From Eshraghiella sp045129695 (GTDB lineage: Bacteria; Bacillota; Clostridia; Lachnospirales; Lachnospiraceae): a stretch of 13,583 bases of DNA. The DNA is taken from positions 1 to 13,583 of the forward strand of contig JBGVJZ010000029.1 of the NCBI GenBank assembly GCA_045129695.1, in the 5' to 3' direction. The notes beneath the pieces were generated by a model. That model did no database searches, was not told the DNA's origin, and saw only the letters and a list, made by a program, of their open reading frames with translations. This document shows, in pieces, positions 7,459 to 13,583 of this stretch; positions within the stretch are counted from its first letter, which is position 1, and every line of letters begins with the position of its first letter. A program made the position numbers and the translations under genes.

Positions 7459-7866
7459 ATGTCTGCAAAGAATGAAACAGAGGTTGTTATTGGTGGAAAG
7501 ACATTAACCCTTAGTGGTTATGAGAGTGAAGAGTATCTTCAGAAGGTGGCAGCATATATTAATGCGAAAATAGCTGATTTTAAGAAATCGGATCAGTTTC
7601 GCAGACAGACCATTGATATGCAGGCTACATTGATTGAACTTAATATTGCCGATGATTACTTTAAGGTTAAGAAAACGGCTGATGAGCTTGAGAATACCCT
7701 TGAGGATAAGGATAAAGAGATTTATGATCTTAAGCATGAGCTGATTGCAGCGCAGATTAAACTGGATTCAGCTAATCAGGAGATTAATCAGATTAAGAGT
7801 GAGCTTAATGAGAATCAGAAGACAATAGTCAGACTTGAAACAGAGCTTGATGATTTACACAAATAA
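7459..7866 (+). CDS. zapA: Cell division protein ZapA
   Basis: ZapA binds FtsZ and promotes bundling of protofilaments at the division ring. The 135-residue product has the N-terminal ZapA head: a short beta strand with VVIGGKTLTLSG, then EEYLQKVAAYINAKI (up to about residue 70). A long coiled coil follows (about 75-135), rich in Glu, Lys, Leu and Asn with heptad-like spacing, longer than in the shortest ZapA proteins. ATG 7459 has AGAGGAG at 7442-7448. The gene sits between a promoter candidate and a strong terminator, so it may be partly transcribed on its own. The family is recognised from the head motif and the neighbourhood; the coiled coil alone would be unspecific. Confidence 0.9.
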   Translation: MSAKNETEVVIGGKTLTLSGYESEEYLQKVAAYINAKIADFKKSDQFRRQTIDMQATLIELNIADDYFKVKKTADELENTLEDKDKEIYDLKHELIAAQIKLDSANQEINQIKSELNENQKTIVRLETELDDLHK

Positions 7867-7877
7867 TTTTGTCATAT

Positions 7878-7910
7878 ACCGCCGGAGTAGTCTAAGCTTC
7901 GGCGGTTTTT
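7878..7910 (+). terminator. Intrinsic terminator after zapA
   Basis: A ten-base-pair stem (7878-7887 with 7897-7906, containing one G-U pair) with GC-rich base ACCGCCGG and a nine-base loop is followed by a run of T at 7906-7910. It lies 11 bases after the zapA stop. The stem ends only 13 bases before the next gene's start codon, so any promoter for that gene cannot lie between them. Confidence 0.9.
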
Positions 7911-7913
7911 AAT

Positions 7914-7917
7914 GAGG
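7914..7917 (+). promoter_or_regulatory. Ribosome binding site that sets the U32 gene start
   Basis: GAGG at 7914-7917 lies six bases before ATG 7924. The earlier in-frame ATG at 7912 has only the terminator's T run just upstream and would itself contain this site, so 7924 is the better start. Confidence 0.7.
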
Positions 7918-7923
7918 TTTAAA

Positions 7924-10062
7924 ATGAAAGAGACAAGAGTTGAAATTTTGGCACCGGCAGGAAACTATGAGACCTTCACTGCTGTTATTAATGCAGGAGC
8001 GGATGCTGTGTATCTTGGCGGGGCAATGTTCGGAGCAAGAGCGTATGCAGGAAATTTAAGTGAAGAGGAGGTAATTAATGCCATTAATTATGCTCATCTT
8101 CATAATCGCAGAGTATATCTGACAGTTAATACACTTCTTAAAAATAACGAGTTATTTAATAATCTGTATCAGTATATTAAGCCCTTTTATGAAGTGGGGC
8201 TGGATGGTGTGATTGTGCAGGATTATGGAGTAATGAAATTTATACATGATAATTTTCCTGATATGGAATTGCATGCAAGTACTCAGATGACAATAACTGA
8301 TTTTGCATATTGTGATTTTCTGAAGCAATATAATGTTACAAGAATAGTTCCGGCAAGAGAGCTGTCCATTGAGGATATCAGATTAATCCGCCGGAATACC
8401 GATTTGGACATTGAATGCTTTGTACATGGTGCACTGTGCTATTGTTATTCCGGAATGTGTCTTATGAGCAGCTTTATCGGAGGAAGAAGTGGCAACAGGG
8501 GGCGCTGTGCACAGCCGTGCAGACTGGAGTTTTCAGCAGGAAACATTTTAAGTCTTAAGGATTTATGTACCTTGGATATACTTCCGGATATTATTGAAGC
8601 CGGTGTGTATTCACTGAAAATAGAAGGAAGAATGAAAAGTCCGGAATATGCGGCAGGTGTTACGTCAATATATAGAAAATATGTTGATATGTATCTTGAA
8701 AAAGGCAGAGAAGGCTATAAAGTAGACAAGCGTGACAAAGAACATCTTCTTATGCTGTTTGACAGAGGCGGTATGACAAATGGATATTATGTAATGCATA
8801 ATGGCATGCAAATGCTTGCAGATGCAAATAAATCCTCAAAATCGCTGGATGAGAAGGAGCGATTTGAAAAAGAAATTAACAGTTTATATGTTAACCGGAT
8901 AATGAAAGAAAAAATTAATATATCTGTAAACCTTTTGAAAAATCAGGATGCTATTATGTGTCTTGAAGATATGAAGGGAAATAACGTCTGCGTAAGTGGC
9001 GGATTGGTTGAGACTGCAATTAATAAAGCCATGTCCCATGAAGATGTTTATAAACAGATAACAAAATTTGGAAATACTGATTATATGCCCGGCAAAACAG
9101 ATATCATAATGGATGAAGATATTTTTATATCCAACAAAACACTTAATGAACTTAGAAGACGGGCTGTTAGAGAGCTTAATGATGTAAGACTTGCAAAATA
9201 CAAAAGACAGGCATTACCGGTTAATTATTCCATTGCGACCGGCAAACAGGCAGGCAGTGGAATTACGGCAAGGGTACTTACTGCTTCACAGGCATATTCT
9301 GCAATTAATGCGGGTGCCGACAGAATATGCATTGAGTGTGAACTGATGACTTTGGAGGATATAAAAGCGGTTATATGCAAATGCAGGGAAAATGATATTG
9401 AATGTTTTTATGGTATGCCGAGAGTATTCAAAAATAAATATAAAGGAATATTAGAGAATCCGGAAACATTAAAGGAATTGGGCTTTGATGGCTTTTATGT
9501 CAGAAATATTTCGGAATTTCAATATTTGAGTGAAAATCAGATTACAGGAATAAGAATAGGTGATTATTCTGTATATGGTTTCAATGATCTGGCAGTTAAT
9601 GTGCTTAATGATTATGGGTTTGACGAGCTTACCTATCCCGTTGAGCTTAATGAAAAGGAGTTGAAGCATCTTAAAAATCCACAGGGTGAATTGATTATAT
9701 ATGGACGCATACCTTTGATGATTTCTGCAAACTGTATTGATAAGAATACCGGTAAATGTCATAATCCGCATTCTGTCATGTCGTCGATAAAGGATAGAAA
9801 GGGTGCGGTACTGCCATATATAAGCTGTTGCCGGTTCTGCTATAATGTTATTTATAACAGTGTTCCTGTTTTTTTGCAGGATAAAATAGCAAAAATTCAG
9901 GAAATTGAACCTGCCAGGGTTGCGATGTGTTTTACGGATGAAGAAGATGAATTGGTTTATAAATATATTTCAGATTATAGAGCATTACTTGCAGGGGAAA
10001 TTTTACAGATTAAGCCGCCGCGGGAATTTACAAGGGGGCATTTTACAAGAGGAGTGGAATAA
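7924..10062 (+). CDS. U32 family protein (annotated peptidase, likely RNA-hydroxylation type Fe-S protein)
   Basis: A 712-residue member of the U32 family. Most are annotated as collagenase-like peptidases, but characterised relatives (TrhP, RlhA) take part in hydroxylation of tRNA or 23S rRNA with an Fe-S cluster. The N-terminal TIM-barrel-like domain starts EILAPAGNYETF and continues AGADAVYLGG. The U32 signature ECFVHGALC...SGMCLMS (164-182) is present. Cys172, 179, 195 and 199 (GRCAQPC) are candidate cluster ligands. A middle region (about 290-430) is divergent. A second barrel-like half begins near residue 435 (ITARVLTASQAYSAINAGADRICIE). The protein ends with FTRGHFTRGVE, typical of long clostridial U32 proteins. 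The start was chosen from GAGG at 7914-7917. Its stop overlaps the next start by one base (TAATG). The substrate is not known from the sequence. Confidence 0.9.
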   Translation: MKETRVEILAPAGNYETFTAVINAGADAVYLGGAMFGARAYAGNLSEEEVINAINYAHLHNRRVYLTVNTLLKNNELFNNLYQYIKPFYEVGLDGVIVQDYGVMKFIHDNFPDMELHASTQMTITDFAYCDFLKQYNVTRIVPARELSIEDIRLIRRNTDLDIECFVHGALCYCYSGMCLMSSFIGGRSGNRGRCAQPCRLEFSAGNILSLKDLCTLDILPDIIEAGVYSLKIEGRMKSPEYAAGVTSIYRKYVDMYLEKGREGYKVDKRDKEHLLMLFDRGGMTNGYYVMHNGMQMLADANKSSKSLDEKERFEKEINSLYVNRIMKEKINISVNLLKNQDAIMCLEDMKGNNVCVSGGLVETAINKAMSHEDVYKQITKFGNTDYMPGKTDIIMDEDIFISNKTLNELRRRAVRELNDVRLAKYKRQALPVNYSIATGKQAGSGITARVLTASQAYSAINAGADRICIECELMTLEDIKAVICKCRENDIECFYGMPRVFKNKYKGILENPETLKELGFDGFYVRNISEFQYLSENQITGIRIGDYSVYGFNDLAVNVLNDYGFDELTYPVELNEKELKHLKNPQGELIIYGRIPLMISANCIDKNTGKCHNPHSVMSSIKDRKGAVLPYISCCRFCYNVIYNSVPVFLQDKIAKIQEIEPARVAMCFTDEEDELVYKYISDYRALLAGEILQIKPPREFTRGHFTRGVE

Positions 10063-11375
10063 TGTCGGAAATACTGTTGAATATTTCAAGATATATTTTG
10101 ATTTTTGTCATGCTGTTTTACGTGTATTTCAGTTTCAGAATTAAAGAAAACAGAATTTTGAATAATTTACAAAATGTATTTACAGCAGTCATATTTACAA
10201 TTTGCAGCGGTATAGTGCTTTATCATACACAAAGCCTCAGTTTTTTGGTAATAATATTACTTGAAGTCATCTATATGGTTGCAACAATTGCGTTATACAG
10301 AACGATATATCCGGAGTGTTCTAATCTGGTGCTTAACAATATGATTATGCTGCTGGCTATTGGCTTTATTATGTCGTTCAGACTGGCGCCGGGTAATGCA
10401 CTCAAACAGTTTATAATTGTTGTTATGGCAACGATTGTGTCATTTTTCGTTCCTCACATTATGAAACACAAAAAGTTTTTTGTTGCATCCAGATATGTGA
10501 TGGCAATAGTAGGAATTCTGCTTTTGGGAATAACCCTGATACTGGGTAAAACATCATTTGGCGCTAATTTGTCAATTACAGTTGGATTTTTTTCAGTTCA
10601 GCCGTCAGAATTTGTCAAACTAATTTATGTGTTGTTTGTTGCGGGAATATTATCAAAAAAAGGGTTTGCCAATGTAGTAGGTTCAGCGGTATTTGCAGCA
10701 TTGCATGTTATAGTTCTGATTCTGTCCAATGATCTCGGTGCAGGACTGATTTTATTTGTTGTATATGTCATTATGCTGTTCATTGCAACAGGAAAATTCA
10801 GGTATCTGTTTGCAGGACTATTTGCAGGATGTGGCGCAGCTGTTGCAGCATATAATTTCGTCGGACATGTTAAGACCAGAGTTGTGGCATGGCTTGATCC
10901 ATGGTCAGTAATTGATGATAAGGGCTATCAGATTACACAGTCATTGTTCGCAATAGGAACGGGTGGTTTGTTCGGAATAGGTCTGTATGAAGGCTTACCT
11001 ACAAAGATTCCGGTTGTGGCCAAGGATTTTGTGTTTGCGGCAATAGCAGAAGAATTCGGACTGGTTTTTGGAATTTGTATTATACTTGTGTGCTTTAGTT
11101 CGTTCATAGGTATTATGAGAGTCGCAACAAGAGTCAGGGATGAGTTCTATAAGCTTATTGCGGTTGGCTTTGGAGTACTATATATATTCCAGTGCTTTTT
11201 GACAATCGGGGGAGTAATTAAATTTATTCCTTCAACAGGAGTTACACTTCCCTTTGTTAGCTACGGTGGCAGTTCGATTGTAAGCTCAATTATTATGTTT
11301 GCGATAGTTCAGGCAGTTTTTATTCTGGATTCAGAGACATCTGACAGCTTGGAGGAAACGGTAAATGAAGCATAA
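10062..11375 (+). CDS. SEDS family peptidoglycan glycosyltransferase (FtsW/RodA/SpoVE)
   Basis: A polytopic membrane protein of 437 aa that should polymerise lipid II into glycan strands with a partner PBP. Family motifs are PSEFVK (181-186), SNDLGAGL (222-229), the GIGLYEGLPTKIP loop (305-317) and KDFVFAAIAEEFG (321-333). Asp322 is the likely catalytic residue, equivalent to Asp297 of E. coli FtsW. STGVTLPFVSYGGSS follows at 391-405. Before the first SEDS-like core motifs there are several extra hydrophobic segments (about 11-25, 37-54, 59-80, 92-108), so I count about 12 to 13 spans rather than the usual ten. GGAG at 10051-10054 precedes ATG 10062, which overlaps the upstream stop. The 3' end overlaps the PBP gene by 11 bases, supporting a working pair. 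I cannot decide between FtsW, RodA or SpoVE roles. Confidence 0.95.
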   Translation: MSEILLNISRYILIFVMLFYVYFSFRIKENRILNNLQNVFTAVIFTICSGIVLYHTQSLSFLVIILLEVIYMVATIALYRTIYPECSNLVLNNMIMLLAIGFIMSFRLAPGNALKQFIIVVMATIVSFFVPHIMKHKKFFVASRYVMAIVGILLLGITLILGKTSFGANLSITVGFFSVQPSEFVKLIYVLFVAGILSKKGFANVVGSAVFAALHVIVLILSNDLGAGLILFVVYVIMLFIATGKFRYLFAGLFAGCGAAVAAYNFVGHVKTRVVAWLDPWSVIDDKGYQITQSLFAIGTGGLFGIGLYEGLPTKIPVVAKDFVFAAIAEEFGLVFGICIILVCFSSFIGIMRVATRVRDEFYKLIAVGFGVLYIFQCFLTIGGVIKFIPSTGVTLPFVSYGGSSIVSSIIMFAIVQAVFILDSETSDSLEETVNEA

Positions 11376-12789
11376 TACAATTAAAAATCCAACCAATAGA
11401 AATATTTTAATTGCTACATGTATGTTCCTTGCGATATTTATCGGAATGATTGGATATCTGATTCATTTCAGTGCAACAAAGGGGAGTGATATAATTAATA
11501 ACTCCTATAACAAAAGACAGGAAATTCTGGCAAAAAAAGTTATAAGGGGTTCATTACTTTCTTCAGATGGGAGTGTACTTGCTACAACCATTACGGACGC
11601 AGACGGGAATGAAACAAGATATTATCCGAACAATAATCTGTTATCCCATGTTATTGGTTATACCGGCAACGGCGGCAGCGGTCTGGAAAACACGGCAGCA
11701 TATTATATGCTTACTTCTAATGATAATATCTGGACGAGAATCAGCAATGATTTAACCGGTAAAAAGGATGCAGGAGATAATGTTGTTACTACGTTGGATA
11801 TAGAACTGTCCCGGGCAGCCTATGAAGCACTTGGCTCAAATATTGGTTCGGTGGTTATTATGGAGCCTTCAACAGGTAAGATTCTGACCATGGTTTCGAC
11901 ACCGGATTTTAATCCTAATACAATTGAGGCTGACTGGTCCAATATTGTATCTGATAATGAAAGTTCCATACTTTTAAACAGGGCATCACAGGGGTTGTAT
12001 CCGCCGGGGTCAACCTTTAAGCTTGTGACCATGCTTGAGTATATCAGGGAGAATCCGGATACTTATGTGGATTACAGCTATAATTGTACAGGTAAATATG
12101 TTCTGGGGGATAATACCATTTCCTGTTCGCAGCAAAAGGTGCACGGGGTTCAGAATCTTGAGCAGTCTCTTGCCAATTCGTGTAATGGTTCTTTTATTAA
12201 TATGGGACTTACACTTAACAAAGAGGGATATCAGAATACTGCGGAGGATTTATTGTTTAACTCCGGACTACCTTTGAATATGGAATACAGTGAAAGCCGG
12301 TTTGTTCTGTCTGAAACCTCAACAGAATGGGAAACAGCACAGACTGCATTCGGACAGGGTAAAACTCTTGTTACACCGGTGCACCTTGCTTTTATATGCA
12401 GTGCCATTGCCAATAATGGAAAATTAATGTGCCCATATATGATTGACAGCGTTGTAAGTGTTGATAATCAGCTTGTAAAACAGTTTAAAAGTAAGCCTTA
12501 CGGCAATCTTATGACAGAAAAAGAGGCGGAAATAATTGCAACTGCAATGGAGTCGGTTGTAAATACAAGTTTCGGATGGCTTTTTGGCACTTCTGATTAT
12601 TCTGTTGCTGCCAAGTCAGGAACTGCGCAGTATGGAACTCTTGGATATGAGCATTCTCTTTTTGTGAGTTATTCACCTGTTGAAGATCCTGAAATTGCAG
12701 TGGTGGTTGTATTAGAGGGGGGTCCTCAACAGAACACCAATGCTGCAAGCGTTGCAAAAGAAATTTATGATTTTTATTATTCGAGGTAA
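11365..12789 (+). CDS. Penicillin-binding protein, transpeptidase type (PBP2/PbpA-like)
   Basis: A 474-residue class-B-like PBP that should cross-link peptidoglycan made by the adjacent SEDS protein. It has a short cytoplasmic N-terminus, one membrane anchor (about 14-35) and a reduced N-terminal dimerisation region (RGSLLSSDGSVLA, 61-73). The transpeptidase domain follows from about residue 155. Active-site motifs are STFK (216-219, Ser216 nucleophile), SCN (272-274) and KSGT (417-420). It is shorter than usual PBP2 or FtsI (about 570-700 aa) because the N-terminal module is small, as in the PbpA-type proteins common in Clostridia and Actinobacteria. ATG 11365 is preceded by GGAGG at 11351-11355 and overlaps the SEDS gene. 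No terminator is visible in the short gap before the NUDIX promoter. Confidence 0.95.
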   Translation: MKHNTIKNPTNRNILIATCMFLAIFIGMIGYLIHFSATKGSDIINNSYNKRQEILAKKVIRGSLLSSDGSVLATTITDADGNETRYYPNNNLLSHVIGYTGNGGSGLENTAAYYMLTSNDNIWTRISNDLTGKKDAGDNVVTTLDIELSRAAYEALGSNIGSVVIMEPSTGKILTMVSTPDFNPNTIEADWSNIVSDNESSILLNRASQGLYPPGSTFKLVTMLEYIRENPDTYVDYSYNCTGKYVLGDNTISCSQQKVHGVQNLEQSLANSCNGSFINMGLTLNKEGYQNTAEDLLFNSGLPLNMEYSESRFVLSETSTEWETAQTAFGQGKTLVTPVHLAFICSAIANNGKLMCPYMIDSVVSVDNQLVKQFKSKPYGNLMTEKEAEIIATAMESVVNTSFGWLFGTSDYSVAAKSGTAQYGTLGYEHSLFVSYSPVEDPEIAVVVVLEGGPQQNTNAASVAKEIYDFYYSR

Positions 12790-12801
12790 CAAAAATTTAC
12801 A

Positions 12802-12830
12802 TTGATATCTTCAGTGTTTGGGTGTATACT
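12802..12830 (+). promoter_or_regulatory. Promoter for the NUDIX gene
   Basis: TTGATA (12802-12807, five of six to TTGACA), a 17-base spacer and TATACT (12825-12830, five of six to TATAAT) form a near-consensus vegetative promoter. It starts 13 bases after the PBP stop. Transcription should begin around 12837, giving a leader of about 35 bases with the ribosome binding site. Confidence 0.8.
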
Positions 12831-12858
12831 TTAATTAGTCGATAGTGACACACCGAAC

Positions 12859-12864
12859 AGGAGG
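12859..12864 (+). promoter_or_regulatory. Ribosome binding site that sets the NUDIX start
   Basis: A perfect AGGAGG at 12859-12864 lies seven bases before ATG 12872. An in-frame GTG at 12845 is upstream of this site and close to the expected transcription start, so 12872 is the start. Confidence 0.88.
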
Positions 12865-12871
12865 AATTGCA

Positions 12872-13324
12872 ATGGTTGAAGCAACGAGCTGTGGGGGTGT
12901 GGTAATTTTCCGAGGAAAAATCCTTCTATTATACAAGAATTTTAAGAATAAGTATGAAGGGTGGGTACTGCCAAAGGGAACGGTGGAGCCGGGAGAGGAA
13001 TACAAGGAAACGGCGCTACGTGAGGTTAAAGAAGAATCCGGAGTTGAAGCAGAGATAATCAAGTATATTGGGAAAAGTCAGTATTCTTTTTCAATTCCTA
13101 ATGATACTGTTGAGAAGGATGTACATTGGTATCTGATGATGGCAAACAGTTATTTCAGCAGACCGCAGAAAGAAGAGTTCTTTGAGGATTCAGGATTTTA
13201 TAAGTACCATGAGGCGTATCATTTGCTTAAGTTTGCTAATGAACGTCAAATCTTAGAGAGAGCGTATAGAGAATATCAGGAGCTTAGAAGAGCAGGGCTT
13301 TGGGGCAATAGAAAATATTATTAG
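12872..13324 (+). CDS. NUDIX hydrolase
   Basis: A 150-residue NUDIX pyrophosphohydrolase, which cleaves nucleoside diphosphates linked to another moiety using a divalent metal. The full NUDIX box is present: Gly36, Glu42, Arg50-Glu51, Glu54-Glu55 and Gly57 in GX5EX7REUXEEXGU. The preceding WVLPKG (31-36) is common in MutT and Ap4A-hydrolase-like members. The segment after the box, with KYIGKSQYSFSIP and a VHWYLM stretch, resembles small bacterial diadenosine-polyphosphate-type members, but the substrate cannot be assigned. The gene has its own promoter and a perfect ribosome binding site, so it is probably transcribed apart from the PBP operon. A hairpin about 35 bases after the stop may end its transcript. 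Confidence 0.93.
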   Translation: MVEATSCGGVVIFRGKILLLYKNFKNKYEGWVLPKGTVEPGEEYKETALREVKEESGVEAEIIKYIGKSQYSFSIPNDTVEKDVHWYLMMANSYFSRPQKEEFFEDSGFYKYHEAYHLLKFANERQILERAYREYQELRRAGLWGNRKYY

Positions 13325-13357
13325 CTATATGCATACCACTGAACATAGTGAGGAATG

Positions 13358-13400
13358 AATACCGGAACGTGAGATTATATTTTGCGTGACGGTATTTCTT
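13358..13400 (+). terminator. Candidate transcript-end hairpin after the NUDIX gene
   Basis: A stem pairs AATACCG (13358-13364) with CGGTATT (13390-13396). A tandem G-A mismatch follows (GA at 13365-13366 opposite GA at 13388-13389), then four more pairs (13367-13370 with 13384-13387) and a 13-base loop. The tail is only moderately T-rich (TTTCTT, then AGTTTAT), so it is a weak terminator or a 3' stabilising hairpin. It could have another role. Confidence 0.45.
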
Positions 13401-13444
13401 AGTTTATAGGAATGTTTTTTCAAAAAAATAGTTATTAATTACAC

Positions 13445-13470
13445 GAAAAAAGCCGAAGACCAAAGGCTTA
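13445..13470 (-). terminator. Possible minus-strand terminator
   Basis: Read on the minus strand, AAGCC is followed by a ten-base loop and GGCTT (13466-13470 with 13451-13455 region), then a run of about six T. This is a short hairpin with a U tract. It would end transcripts entering from the right edge on the minus strand, but no such gene is visible. The five-base-pair stem is weak. Confidence 0.35.
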
Positions 13471-13547
13471 ACAGTGATAAGGAACTAATTTACTTATCAA
13501 CTGTTAGCTGACGGTTTCCGGGGTGCATACGGACAAATCCCGTCTGA
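13469..13547 (+). promoter_or_regulatory. Candidate structured leader / attenuator region
   Basis: A long hairpin pairs TAACAGT (13469-13475) with ACTGTTA (13500-13506) and GATAAG (13476-13481) with CTTATC (13493-13498), with one bulged A and an 11-base loop. Downstream, GACGG (13510-13514) can pair with CCGTC (13540-13544), which is the 5' arm of the following terminator. CTGTTAG (13501-13507) can pair with CTAACAG (13551-13557) in the terminator loop. These mutually exclusive options look like an attenuator or riboswitch for a gene beyond the window. It matches no riboswitch class that I can recognise. Confidence 0.35.
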
Positions 13548-13581
13548 TTTCTAACAGGAAGTCAGACGGGATTTTCTCTTT
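13535..13581 (+). terminator. Strong intrinsic terminator at the right edge
   Basis: A perfect 13-base-pair stem (13535-13547 with 13562-13574) with the GC-rich core TCCCGTCTGA and a 14-base loop is followed by T-rich TTCTCTTT. The tail on the opposite strand is poorer in T, so it favours + strand transcripts. It may end readthrough from the NUDIX gene, or be the switchable terminator of the leader described just upstream. Confidence 0.82.
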
Positions 13582-13583
13582 AT

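Noticed and set aside
9864..9880. T-rich stretch flanked by CCTG and CAGG inside the U32 gene as an internal terminator
   Set aside because: The stem is only four base pairs and encloses the T run instead of preceding it.
13329..13372. Tiny + strand open frames after the NUDIX gene (nine and five codons)
   Set aside because: They are very short, have no properly spaced ribosome binding site and overlap the hairpin region.
13515..13545. GGGGTGC and nearby CCCG resembling the start of a TPP riboswitch or a T-box core
   Set aside because: The TPP CTGAGA and CTGATCTGG-type segments are missing, and the T-box GGTGGNACCGCG sequence and stem I features are absent.
1..13583. CRISPR arrays, tRNA or rRNA genes, insertion sequences, integrases or phage genes
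   Set aside because: No repeated spacer pattern, no transposase or recombinase motifs, no tRNA-like fold with conserved arms and no rRNA sequence were seen anywhere in the window.

Overview
The window is an AT-rich, gene-dense stretch from a low-GC Gram-positive anaerobe, most likely a member of the Clostridia (Lachnospiraceae-like). The evidence is the complete gene order of a six-subunit Rnf ferredoxin:NAD+ oxidoreductase, strong AGGAGG-type ribosome binding sites, and the gene neighbourhood ruvA-ruvB-zapA-U32 protein-SEDS protein-PBP. The assignment rests on gene content and order, not on a search. All recognised genes lie on the + strand.

Region 1 (1-7392) looks like one long transcription unit. 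It runs rnfC (5' end outside the window), rnfD, rnfG, rnfE, rnfA, rnfB, a small membrane-anchored NusG-domain-II protein, a Gx/heptaprenyl-diphosphate-synthase-I-type membrane protein, then ruvA and ruvB. Several junctions overlap (ATGA at rnfD/rnfG and rnfE/rnfA, 8 bp at rnfG/rnfE, about 41 bp at rnfB/NusG-II). No terminator is visible. The Rnf complex exchanges electrons between reduced ferredoxin and NAD+ and couples this to ion pumping. RuvAB migrates Holliday junctions.

Region 2 (7380-7910) holds zapA, which has its own extended -10 promoter candidate inside the end of ruvB and a strong intrinsic terminator.

Region 3 (7924-12789) is a tightly coupled trio: a large U32-family iron-sulfur protein, a SEDS (FtsW/RodA/SpoVE) glycosyltransferase and a short transpeptidase-type penicillin-binding protein. 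The SEDS/PBP pair is a peptidoglycan synthase module.

Region 4 (12802-13324) is a NUDIX hydrolase with a near-consensus promoter. The last 259 bases hold no gene. They carry several hairpins: a possible NUDIX transcript end, a possible minus-strand terminator, and at the right edge a structured segment ending in a strong + strand terminator. In that last segment alternative pairings suggest an attenuator or riboswitch-like leader for a gene beyond the window.

Most of the window is conserved core content. The least explained parts are the 3'-edge RNA structure, the C-terminal tetracysteine motif of RnfE, and the NusG-II/Gx gene pair attached to the Rnf operon.
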